Shown: positions 1 to 5,935, numbered from the stretch's first letter. The stretch: 6,670 bases of DNA from Campylobacterales bacterium (GCA_027068245.1 JAMOUF010000240.1:1-6670); one strand, 5' to 3'. Numbers and translations: made by a program. The notes: generated from the letters alone by a model not told the origin.

Positions 1-681
1 TGGCTCATATACCAGTTGCGCAAATTTATCCAGTCTCGAAAGGCTTGAGAGGCTTGGGTGGATGAAGGGGAGAGTGGCCGATGAATATCGATATCACTTA
101 CAATCCCTTTGGGGAGAAGTTTTAGCAAAGTGATGAATTTTGACTTTGGCAAGGTTACGGTTAGGATGGTATGATCTTTGTTGGGATCGAATGTGGCTAA
201 GAGTTTGTTGGCTTTAGGTGTGAGGGTACTTAGGATTTGAAGGAGCTTTTTTCGGTTTTTGGCTCTTTGGATGGTTTTTAGTTCGATGCGTCTTTGGATT
301 ATCTCTTTTTGCTCTTGGATGAGGGTCGCAAGGGTTGACTCATCTACCTCGAATCCATCGACTTCGATCTTTTTGCCTTTGGGTGTAACGGTAATGAGTG
401 AACTCTGTTTTGGTGCACCTACAAAGAAATCGAGCGTCGATGGGTTTACTTCATTCGATATGAAAATATCGACACTAATCGACTCCTCTTTTGTAAGGTT
501 ATCGAGCACTTCGAGAGTGAGAGGACGAAGTTTGTCGAGTGGCAGAGCAAACTCTTTGGCGATAATCTGGATGTAGGCATCCTTTAGGCTAAGCTTCGAC
601 AATCCCCCCCCCTATGGGCATTGCGTGGCTCGAAAGGCTTAAAATGGTGGCGATAGAGAGAGTGAGAAGGGCTCTTTTCAT
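1..681 (-). CDS. Exported protein of unknown function, 5' part, frame broken at a G9 tract (3' end outside window)
   Basis: I do not recognise this gene. It starts at the ATG at 681-679, preceded by AGGA six bases upstream. It opens with a clear signal peptide (residues 1-20: MKR, a hydrophobic core, then SHA as a likely cleavage site). Codons 24-26 are read through nine G's, after which the frame stops at a TAG, giving a 30-residue product. Dropping one G opens a continuous frame to the window edge (226 residues). In that restored frame there is a mixed alpha/beta segment at about 31-110, a charged Lys/Arg/Glu/Gln-rich helix that may be a coiled coil at about 115-150, and a strand-rich segment at 170-200. 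With nine G's the downstream frame could only start at a TTG (602-600) with no good ribosome site. The N-terminal region could be the propeptide of a secreted enzyme, but that is a guess. Possible readings are a phase-variable gene switched off, a decayed gene, or a sequencing error. Confidence 0.65.
604..612. repeat. Nine-base homopolymer (G9 on the minus strand), candidate phase-variation tract
   Basis: Nine C's on the plus strand read as G9 in the coding direction of the exported-protein gene, directly after the predicted signal peptide. Tract lengths of 3n+2 (8, 11) give the long frame. Nine gives a stop after 30 residues, and ten gives a stop within a few codons in the third frame. Poly-G tracts of about this length are the standard contingency-locus switch in Campylobacter and Helicobacter. 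Confidence 0.75.
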
Positions 682-739
682 ACTTTATCCTTTTTGAAGT
701 AGTAAAAGCATATTCTATACTAATTCGTAAAGTCAAAGA

Positions 740-753
740 TTGATTTAAGTCAA
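740..753. promoter_or_regulatory. Candidate CRP/FNR-family operator upstream of the exported-protein gene
   Basis: The 14 bases match TTGAT-N4-ATCAA with one mismatch (TTGAT TTAA GTCAA), the layout of FNR-type boxes. The site lies 59-72 bp before the ATG at 681. On the minus strand a TTGACT occurs within this box (753-748) and again at 736-731. The second copy is followed 18 bp later by TATGCT (712-707), a weak sigma70-like pair. The region is AT-rich, so a chance match is quite possible. Confidence 0.3.
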
Positions 754-880
754 GGAATAATAAAATGTATAACAGATTTTGAATAATTTTTATTTGAGTT
801 TTTATACAAAATAAAGGTTATATCTTAATCAAAAATTGCCTTAGCTTTTTTCATTATAATCTCTGAAGTATATTAGGGAA

Positions 881-911
881 GTCGCCCGCCGCGACGGGCG
901 TATCCGGATAC
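881..911. repeat. GC-rich palindrome cluster downstream of ilvD, possible transcription terminator or REP-like element
   Basis: An abrupt GC island in AT-rich DNA holds two adjoining palindromes. The first has stem CGCCCG (883-888) pairing with CGGGCG (895-900) over a six-base loop, with an alternative GTCGC/GCGAC pairing at 881-885/891-895. The second is the perfect 12-mer GTATCCGGATAC (900-911). It begins 12 bp past the ilvD stop, where a terminator would sit, but no T-run follows on either strand, so it is not a canonical intrinsic terminator. Confidence 0.45.
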
Positions 912-922
912 TCTCTCCAGGC

Positions 923-2617
923 TCAGCACTCATCTTTCAAGATAGCGCCGTTGGCCGCGTTGGTGACGAGGGCTCTGTATTGTCGTAGCCATCTGCCTTT
1001 TATATCTTTTACTTTCGGTTTGAACTCTTTTCTTCTCTTTTCAAGCTCCTCATCGCTCAGTTTTACCTCAAGCGTATAGGTATCCACATTTATATATATC
1101 TCGTCTCCATCTTTTAAAAGCCCTATAACCCCGCCTTCTGCCGCTTCCGGGCTTACGTGTCCTATACTCGCGCCTCTTGTGGCCCCGCTAAAGCGGCCGT
1201 CGGTTATCAAAGCCACCTTGTCGCCCAGGTTCATACCGGCTATGAGGCTGGTTGGAGCCAGCATCTCCTGCATACCAGGCCCACCTTTTGGTCCCTCGTA
1301 TCGTATCACCACCACATGTCCTGGCTGAACTTTGCCGGCCAATATACCGTCAATCGCCTCTTGCTGGGAGTCGAAGCAGATGGCTTTGCCGGTGAATTCT
1401 CTCATATTCTCATCAATTCCGGCCGTCTTTACTACGGCTCCCTCTTTTGCAAGGTTGCCAAAGAGTATAGCCAGGCCGCCCACCTGGCTGTAGGGGTTGT
1501 CGATGGGGTGGATGATGGATGTATCGATTATCTTTGCATCTTCTATTCTATCACCAACCGTTCCCCCTTCTATGACCGGGTTATCCAGATACAAAACGGT
1601 GTCGCTTCTTTTGCTGGCCTCTTTCATAACCGCGCTGACGCCGCCCGCTTTGTGGATATCCTCCATATGGACCGTCTGCAAACTTGGACTGATTTTTGCT
1701 ATATGCGCCACATGTTTGCTGATTTCGTTAAGGCGCGCCAAATCAAAATCCACTCCAGCCTCTTTGGCAATAGCCATCATATGTAAGACGGTATTGGTGC
1801 TGCCCCCCATCGCCATATCCACCACAAAAGCGTTGTGAATAGCCTTTTCGTTTATGATGTTTCTTATTTTATACCGCTGTGTCAGCTCCTCGTCTTTTGC
1901 TATTTCGCAGATTCTTCTGGCGGCTTTTCTTAAAAGCTCCTCTCTCTCAGGCGTCAGGGCCAAAATGGTGCCGTTGCCTTTTAGCGCTATTCCCATAGCC
2001 TCCATCAGCGTATTCATGGAGTTTGCGGTAAACATTCCGCTGCAACTTCCCCCACTGGGACAGGCCTCGCACTCTATCTCATAAAGCTCCTCCTCGCTCA
2101 TCTCGCCCTGGGCCACCTTACCTACGGCCTCGAAAGCCGTAGCCAAATCGACAGGCGTGCCGTCGCTTAGATGTCCCGCTCTCATAGGCCCGCCACTTAC
2201 AAAAAGGGAAGGGACGTTTACCCTCAAAGCTCCCATAATCATCCCAGGCGTTATCTTGTCACAGTTGGGAATGGCGATGAGCGCGTCAAGTTTGTGAGCG
2301 TTCATAACGGTTTCTATGGAGTTGGCTATAATCTCACGGCTGGGCAAAGAGTAGAGCATCCCGTCGTGTCCCATGGCTATCCCGTCGTCTACGCCGATGG
2401 TGTTGAACTCAAAAGGGATACAGCCATTTTTTCTTATCTCGTCTTTGATGATTTCGGAGTATCTGTTTAAAAAGAAGTGCCCCGGAATTATCTCTATAAA
2501 TGAGTTGGCGACCCCGATAAAAGGCTTGTCGAAATCCTCATCCCTAAGGCCCGTCGCCCTTAACAGACTTCTGTGGGGCGCGCGCTGATACCCCTTTTTT
2601 ATCTCATCGCTTCTCAT
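923..2617 (-). CDS. ilvD: Dihydroxy-acid dehydratase
   Basis: IlvD is a cytoplasmic iron-sulphur enzyme that dehydrates 2,3-dihydroxy-isovalerate and 2,3-dihydroxy-3-methylvalerate to the 2-oxo acids that precede valine, leucine and isoleucine. The 564-residue frame carries the family's signature blocks: NCDKITPGM (118-126), [14 protein letters not shown] (189-202), [26 protein letters not shown], and [11 protein letters not shown] near the C-terminus. Cys119 and Cys192 are the expected cluster cysteines. The early PGH block (45-47) is like that of the E. coli enzyme. The protein aligns end to end with the Campylobacter enzyme as I recall it and shows no defects. The frame can be extended to a TTG at 2620, but the ATG at 2617 sits five bases from AAGGAG and is preferred. 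It is transcribed alone, divergently from the tRNA cluster. Confidence 0.97.
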   Translation of the reverse strand: MRSDEIKKGYQRAPHRSLLRATGLRDEDFDKPFIGVANSFIEIIPGHFFLNRYSEIIKDEIRKNGCIPFEFNTIGVDDGIAMGHDGMLYSLPSREIIANSIETVMNAHKLDALIAIPNCDKITPGMIMGALRVNVPSLFVSGGPMRAGHLSDGTPVDLATAFEAVGKVAQGEMSEEELYEIECEACPSGGSCSGMFTANSMNTLMEAMGIALKGNGTILALTPEREELLRKAARRICEIAKDEELTQRYKIRNIINEKAIHNAFVVDMAMGGSTNTVLHMMAIAKEAGVDFDLARLNEISKHVAHIAKISPSLQTVHMEDIHKAGGVSAVMKEASKRSDTVLYLDNPVIEGGTVGDRIEDAKIIDTSIIHPIDNPYSQVGGLAILFGNLAKEGAVVKTAGIDENMREFTGKAICFDSQQEAIDGILAGKVQPGHVVVIRYEGPKGGPGMQEMLAPTSLIAGMNLGDKVALITDGRFSGATRGASIGHVSPEAAEGGVIGLLKDGDEIYINVDTYTLEVKLSDEELEKRRKEFKPKVKDIKGRWLRQYRALVTNAANGAILKDEC

Positions 2618-2622
2618 CAAAT

Positions 2623-2628
2623 CTCCTT
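2623..2628 (-). promoter_or_regulatory. Ribosome binding site of ilvD (decides the start)
   Basis: AAGGAG on the minus strand lies five bases from the ATG at 2617 but only two from the in-frame TTG at 2620, so the ATG is the likely start. The same GGAG plus five-base spacing is seen before purT and the cytochrome gene. Confidence 0.8.
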
Positions 2629-2640
2629 GGTTTTTGCCGT

Positions 2641-2646
2641 ATTATA
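2641..2646 (-). promoter_or_regulatory. -10 element of the ilvD promoter
   Basis: A perfect TATAAT lies on the minus strand, 23 bp before the ilvD ATG. No convincing -35 is present, which is common for sigma70 promoters of Campylobacterota. The leader would be very short, leaving no room for an attenuator. Confidence 0.5.
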
Positions 2647-2651
2647 TCCTA

Positions 2652-2680
2652 TTTACAATTTAAAAATTTTTAGTTATAAT
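2652..2680 (+). promoter_or_regulatory. Sigma70 promoter of the tRNA-SRP RNA cluster
   Basis: TTTACA (2652-2657), a 17-base spacer and TATAAT (2675-2680) form a near-consensus promoter. The predicted start is a few bases before the first tRNA at 2696. It is the only strong plus-strand promoter I see ahead of the five tRNAs. Confidence 0.7.
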
Positions 2681-2695
2681 TGCAATCCCAATTAT

Positions 2696-2771
2696 GCGGG
2701 AGTAGCTCAGAGGCTAGAGCACCACCTTGCCAAGGTGGGGGTCGCGGGTTCGAATCCCGTCTCCCGCTCCA
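2696..2771 (+). tRNA. tRNA-Gly (anticodon GCC)
   Basis: Complete cloverleaf: acceptor GCGGGAG pairs with CTCCCGC, anticodon stem CCACC/GGTGG encloses loop TTGCCAA (anticodon GCC), and the T loop is TTCGAAT. The discriminator is T and CCA is encoded. It is the first gene of the cluster and lies three bases before tRNA-Leu. Confidence 0.97.
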
Positions 2772-2774
2772 AAG

Positions 2775-2862
2775 GCCCGGGTGGCGGAATTGGTAGACGC
2801 AAGGGACTTAAAATCCCTCGGAGGTTTTCTCCGTGCCGGTTCAAGTCCGGCCCCGGGCACCA
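2775..2862 (+). tRNA. tRNA-Leu (anticodon UAA)
   Basis: Acceptor GCCCGGG/CCCGGGC, anticodon stem AGGGA/TCCCT with loop CTTAAAA (anticodon TAA), and a long variable arm (CGGAG-TTTT-CTCCG) typical of class II tRNAs. The T loop is TTCAAGT, the discriminator is A, and CCA is encoded. Confidence 0.97.
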
Positions 2863-2873
2863 GAGCCCGTATT

Positions 2874-2948
2874 GGCGCCATAGCCAAGTGGCTAAGGCAG
2901 GAGCCTGCAAAGCTCTGATCCCCGGTTCGAATCCGGGTGGCGCCTCCA
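2874..2948 (+). tRNA. tRNA-Cys (anticodon GCA)
   Basis: Acceptor GGCGCCA/TGGCGCC, anticodon stem GGAGC/GCTCT (one G-T pair) around loop CTGCAAA (anticodon GCA), T arm CCCGG-TTCGAAT-CCGGG, discriminator T and encoded CCA. Confidence 0.97.
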
Positions 2949-2971
2949 TTTTTATCTCTCTTCGTTTATCC

Positions 2972-3063
2972 GGGGAGGTGGCGGAGCTGGTTGAACGCAC
3001 CGGTCTTGAAAACCGGCGTAGGTGATGAGCCTACCGTGGGTTCGAATCCCACCCTCCCCGCCA
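2972..3063 (+). tRNA. tRNA-Ser (anticodon UGA)
   Basis: Acceptor GGGGAGG/CCTCCCC, anticodon stem CCGGT/ACCGG around CTTGAAA (anticodon TGA), a long variable arm with GTAGG/CCTAC pairing, T arm GTGGG/CCCAC, discriminator G and encoded CCA. These are the normal features of a class II serine tRNA. Confidence 0.97.
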
Positions 3064-3097
3064 TACAGGGAAATATTCGGCACTTTTACAGCGTGAT

Positions 3098-3188
3098 GGG
3101 GAGATGGCCGAGCGGTTGAAGGCGCACGCCTGGAACGCGTGTAGGGGTTAACAGCCCCTCGTGGGTTCGAATCCCACTCTCTCCGCCA
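3098..3188 (+). tRNA. tRNA-Ser (anticodon GGA)
   Basis: Acceptor GGGGAGA/TCTCTCC (one G-T pair), anticodon stem CACGC/GCGTG around CTGGAAC (anticodon GGA), a long variable arm with AGGGG/CCCCT, T arm identical to that of the neighbouring Ser tRNA, discriminator G and encoded CCA. It directly precedes the SRP RNA. Confidence 0.97.
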
Positions 3189-3230
3189 GAGAGCGGCTGT
3201 GAGCCCTTGAAAAAGGGTTGACAGCTCCTC
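3189..3230 (+). other. Hairpin between tRNA-Ser and SRP RNA
   Basis: CCCTT (3204-3208) pairs with AAGGG (3213-3217) around a GAAA tetraloop. Across a symmetric 3x3 internal loop, CTGT (3197-3200) pairs with ACAG (3221-3224), and GAG (3191-3193) can pair with CTC (3225-3227). The last pairing would compete with the outer helix of the SRP RNA. There is no T-run, so it is not an intrinsic terminator; a processing signal in a joint transcript is one possibility. Confidence 0.45.
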
Positions 3231-3328
3231 TCTAGACCCGTGCGACGCGCACCTGCGGCAACGCTTCAGGGCGGGAACGCAGCAGAGCACCGCAGGCGCG
3301 CGGGCGCCGCGGGTATCTGGGGAGGAGT
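3224..3328 (+). ncRNA. ffs: Signal recognition particle RNA, small bacterial (4.5S) type
   Basis: This RNA binds Ffh and targets nascent membrane and exported proteins to FtsY and the translocon. The conserved domain IV is present: a GGAA tetraloop (3274-3277) closed by GCG/CGC, the TCAGG / AGCAG internal loop (3266-3270 / 3281-3285), and a GCT/AGC helix. A seven-base-pair helix CCTGCGG/CCGCAGG (3252-3258/3290-3296) follows. Further out are GC-rich pairings and the outer helix CTCCTC/GAGGAG (3225-3230/3322-3327). The length of about 105 nt fits the small class without an Alu domain; the ends are estimated from the outer helix. No separate promoter is evident, so it is probably transcribed with the tRNAs. 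A tRNA-Ser next to the SRP RNA gene is also known from other bacteria. Confidence 0.88.
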
Positions 3329-3329
3329 C

Positions 3330-4259
3330 CTAACTTTTCATAAAATCCTCTATATTTTCAACTATTCCCTCTACAAGTTTTTTTCTGGCTTCGATGCTGG
3401 TCCAGGCTATATGGGGAGTTATAAGAAGTCTGTTTTTCTCTTTTATCTTCAAAAGCGCGGAATTTTTATCCAAAGGCTCACGCTCGGTCACATCCAGTCC
3501 CGCATATATCTCTTTTTTATCCAAAATTTCGGCCAAATCATCTTCGTTTACGATACCGCCTCTGCCAAGATTTAGCAAGATAGCCCCTTTTGGCAGCAGC
3601 TGCAGCTCCTCTTTGGATATGAGGTTTTTTGTATTTTCATTCAAGGGCGCGTGAATGGATACTATCTGGGAGGTTTTTAAAAGCTCATGTAGAGGCAGGC
3701 TTTTGTAGTCGGCGTTTTGGTTTTTGCCGCTTGTGGAGTGGTAGACCACCTCCGCTCCAAAAGAGGATGCCACTTTCGCCACCTCTTTTCCTATCGTTCC
3801 AAGTCCGATTATCCCCCATCTTTTGCCAGCTATCTCATAAAATGGCTTTTGGACGCAGGTAAATATACCAGATTCGCTCCAGGCGCCGCTTTTTACGAAC
3901 TCATCGTAAAATCTCAGCTGCTCCAGCAGATAAAAGGCCATGGCGAAAGTGTGCTGCACCACGCTTTTGGTGGAGTATCCGGATACGTTTTTTACCTCTA
4001 TGCCCTTTTGTTTCGCATACTCCAAATCCACATTGTTCATACCCGTGGCCGCCACGGCTATGAGTTTGAGTTTTTTTGCCGCATCTATCGCCTCTTTATC
4101 CATCACCACCTTGTTCGTCACCACGATATCGGCATCTTTTATCCGCTCGAACCTCTCCTGGGGCGAGGTGGTTTGGTATGTTTGCAGCTCTCCAAACCTT
4201 TTTAGAGGCGAGAGGTCCACATCGCCAAGCGTTTTGGCGTCAAGAACGACTATCTTCAT
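3330..4259 (-). CDS. D-2-hydroxyacid dehydrogenase, NAD(P)-dependent (glycerate/hydroxypyruvate type)
   Basis: This 309-residue protein belongs to the D-isomer-specific 2-hydroxyacid dehydrogenases, which interconvert 2-oxo acids and D-2-hydroxy acids. The nucleotide-binding motif GLGTIG is at 152-157. The catalytic triad is complete: Arg233 (LGRGG), Glu261 (EREPL) and His283 (TPHIAW). At the end of the second Rossmann strand (about 172-178, VYHSTSG) the usual NAD-selecting Asp is absent, so NADP(H) use is possible. The substrate cannot be read from sequence; relatives are annotated as glycerate, hydroxypyruvate or lactate dehydrogenases. The ATG directly follows the yjbQ stop codon, with a G-rich ribosome site inside yjbQ. 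It is the last gene of the operon, and its TAG abuts the 3' end of the convergent SRP RNA gene. Confidence 0.92.
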   Translation of the reverse strand: MKIVVLDAKTLGDVDLSPLKRFGELQTYQTTSPQERFERIKDADIVVTNKVVMDKEAIDAAKKLKLIAVAATGMNNVDLEYAKQKGIEVKNVSGYSTKSVVQHTFAMAFYLLEQLRFYDEFVKSGAWSESGIFTCVQKPFYEIAGKRWGIIGLGTIGKEVAKVASSFGAEVVYHSTSGKNQNADYKSLPLHELLKTSQIVSIHAPLNENTKNLISKEELQLLPKGAILLNLGRGGIVNEDDLAEILDKKEIYAGLDVTEREPLDKNSALLKIKEKNRLLITPHIAWTSIEARKKLVEGIVENIEDFMKS

Positions 4260-4679
4260 CTATTCCCCCATAACAGTGGCGTAAATTTTTCTGTTGGAGC
4301 TGAAATCTCTGTGCTCGCAAAGGTAGATTCCCTGCCATACGCCCAGCACGAATCTCCCCTGGTTTACGGGTATTGTGAGAAAATTTCCATAAAGAGAGCT
4401 TTTTATATGCGCGGGCATATCGTCGCTGCCTTCCAAAGTGTGGGAGAATGGGAAATCCTCCGGCACCAGGTAGTCGGTAAACTTCAAAAAGTCCGCACGC
4501 ACGCTGGGGTCGGCATTCTCGTTTATGGTAAGCGATGCGCTGGTATGGAGCAAAAAGAGGTGGCAAAGCCCGGCCTCAAAACCCTCCAGCTCCGGCAGCG
4601 CTTTTACTATATGGTCTGTGATGAGGTGAAATCCTCTTGGTTTTGCCGGAAGAGTTATCAGTTTTTGGACTATTTTCAT
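4260..4679 (-). CDS. yjbQ: YjbQ/UPF0047 family protein (secondary thiamine-phosphate synthase-like)
   Basis: A 139-residue protein, the usual family length (E. coli YjbQ is about 138). The conserved blocks are present: [11 protein letters not shown] (45-55) followed by [21 protein letters not shown] (80-95), and [14 protein letters not shown] (112-125). The conserved His, Asp and Glu residues are those thought to form the active or metal site. Some family members show weak thiamine-phosphate synthase activity, hence the name, but the true cellular role is uncertain. The start codon overlaps the purT stop as ATGA, implying translational coupling, and the stop is directly followed by the dehydrogenase ATG. 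Confidence 0.93.
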   Translation of the reverse strand: MKIVQKLITLPAKPRGFHLITDHIVKALPELEGFEAGLCHLFLLHTSASLTINENADPSVRADFLKFTDYLVPEDFPFSHTLEGSDDMPAHIKSSLYGNFLTIPVNQGRFVLGVWQGIYLCEHRDFSSNRKIYATVMGE

Positions 4680-5935
4680 TTGAAAATTCCCAGAAGTTTT
4701 TTGAAAAACCCGCAGCTCTCACCCTCTGCGTGGGCTGATTCTATATCCTCTTTGACTCTTTGGTTGTAGTCGTAATCTCTGATTTTTCCTATAAGCTCTT
4801 TGGCTCTTTTAAGAGCGTAATTCACCTCGCCCATCACCAGCACCACAGCCAGCCTTCTGCCTTTGTGGCTGTGTGGTTTTCCAAAAATCCTGATAAAGCT
4901 CTCTTTGCCGAAAACCTCATCCTCCACTTCCAGCACGGGGTTGAAACTCTTGCTTTGGGCTTTATAAGCCGCGCTCGCTCCGCCGCTGATATGTTTAAAC
5001 CCAAGCGGCAGTCCAAGCACCGCCCTTACATGCAGGGCAAACTCGCTCTGGCTCTGTGTAATCAGCGTCACCATTCCGGTATCGTGGGGCCTTGGGCTTA
5101 CCTCGCTAAAATATACCAAGTCACCCTTTATAAACAGCTCCACTCCAAAAACCCCTCTGCCTCCAAGTCCGTCGGTGATTTTTTTTGCAATCTCCTGGGC
5201 TTTTTCCTTTACCTTTTTATCCATCTGCATGGGCTGCCAGCTGAAGATATAGTCTCCATCTTTTTGCTCGTGCCCTATGGGTTCGCAAAAGATAGTCTCC
5301 TTCTCGGTTCTGGCCGTAAGCAGGGTTATCTCATAGTCAAAATCCACGAACTCCTCGACTATAAGCTCGCTGGCGTCGCCTCTGGCCTCGCTTTGGGCCT
5401 TTTGCCACGCATCTTGCAGCTCCTCTTCGCTTTTTACCACGCTTTGCCCATATCCGGATGAGCTCATAACGGGTTTTACCACGCAGGGGTATCCTATCTC
5501 CTTGGCGGCTTCTTGCAGCTCCTCAAAGGTTTTTACGAACCTGTAGGCGCTGGTTTTGAGACCCAGCTCTTCGGCTGCGAATTTTCTGATATTTTTCCTG
5601 TTCATGGTTTTACTCACCGCATCGGCGTTTGGTATCACTCTGTATCCAAGCTTCTCGGCCTCGAACAGGGCTTCCGTGTTTATCGCTTCGATTTCTGGAA
5701 GGATGTAGGTGGGTTTTTCTCTTAAAATCACCTCCAAAAGCTGCTCTTTGTTTCTCATGTCAATCACATAGCTTTTATGTGCCACCTGGTGTGCAGGGGC
5801 GTTTGGGTATTTATCCACGGCTATCACCTCGATGCCAAGCCTCTGTGCTTCGATGGCCACCTCTTTGCCAAGCTCGCCGCTTCCAAGCAGCATAAATTTT
5901 ATGGAGTTGTGTTTGAGAGGGGTGGTGAAGGTCAT
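4676..5935 (-). CDS. purT: Formate-dependent phosphoribosylglycinamide formyltransferase (GAR transformylase 2)
   Basis: PurT uses formate and ATP to convert GAR to formyl-GAR, the third step of purine synthesis, without needing formyl-tetrahydrofolate. It is an ATP-grasp enzyme. The N-terminal domain has GSGELGKE (18-25) and PEIEAI (80-85); the ATP-grasp core carries KPVMSSSG (154-161), GVFGVELF (261-268) and the metal-binding block [16 protein letters not shown] (277-292); the C-terminal lid has RIFGKP (349-354). At 419 residues it is longer than E. coli PurT (392); most of the excess is a C-terminal tail from about 387, ending in a Phe/Lys/Leu-rich segment. The loop residue that is Lys in E. 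coli (SSSGKGQ, from memory) is Tyr162 here. The ATG at 5935 lies five bases from AAGGAG (5941-5946). It sits 12 bp after the cytochrome gene. Confidence 0.96.
   Translation of the reverse strand: MTFTTPLKHNSIKFMLLGSGELGKEVAIEAQRLGIEVIAVDKYPNAPAHQVAHKSYVIDMRNKEQLLEVILREKPTYILPEIEAINTEALFEAEKLGYRVIPNADAVSKTMNRKNIRKFAAEELGLKTSAYRFVKTFEELQEAAKEIGYPCVVKPVMSSSGYGQSVVKSEEELQDAWQKAQSEARGDASELIVEEFVDFDYEITLLTARTEKETIFCEPIGHEQKDGDYIFSWQPMQMDKKVKEKAQEIAKKITDGLGGRGVFGVELFIKGDLVYFSEVSPRPHDTGMVTLITQSQSEFALHVRAVLGLPLGFKHISGGASAAYKAQSKSFNPVLEVEDEVFGKESFIRIFGKPHSHKGRRLAVVLVMGEVNYALKRAKELIGKIRDYDYNQRVKEDIESAHAEGESCGFFKKLLGIFK

Noticed and set aside
259..576. Plus-strand 105-residue open frame
   Set aside because: It lies opposite the exported-protein frame and has a low-complexity Ser-rich translation typical of an antisense shadow. 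No ribosome site is evident.
824..853. Tiny minus-strand frame (MKKAKAIFD) in the intergenic region
   Set aside because: Nine codons, no good ribosome site, and no sign of a leader-peptide arrangement such as a run of regulatory codons before an attenuator.
1157..1786. Long plus-strand open frame (209 residues) inside ilvD
   Set aside because: It is antisense to a well-conserved IlvD coding region and its His/Tyr-rich translation has no recognisable motif; it is a shadow.
3036..3177. 17-bp direct repeat GTGGGTTCGAATCCCAC
   Set aside because: It is the T arm shared by the two serine tRNAs, expected from homology.
2696..3188. Integration site of a mobile element at the tRNA genes
   Set aside because: tRNA 3' ends are common attachment sites, but I see no duplicated tRNA end, no integrase and no foreign segment; the flanks are housekeeping genes.
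3218..3246. TTGACA just before the SRP RNA as a separate promoter
   Set aside because: The -35 match is perfect, but the place for a -10 (3241-3246, TGCGAC) is not promoter-like and lies inside the RNA.
2573..3290. Open frames on both strands across the tRNA cluster
   Set aside because: Their translations (for example RWGSRVRIPSPAPK, GGEGGIRTHG, PPGFEPGI) are the familiar false proteins made by translating tRNA genes.
3240..3575. Plus-strand frame starting inside the SRP RNA
   Set aside because: It covers a structured RNA and then the antisense of the dehydrogenase gene; no ribosome site or domain supports it.
3717..4205. Plus-strand frame of 162 residues
   Set aside because: Antisense shadow of the dehydrogenase, which has all its catalytic motifs on the minus strand.
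4760..5461. Plus-strand frame of 233 residues
   Set aside because: Antisense shadow of purT; composition and lack of motifs argue against a real gene.
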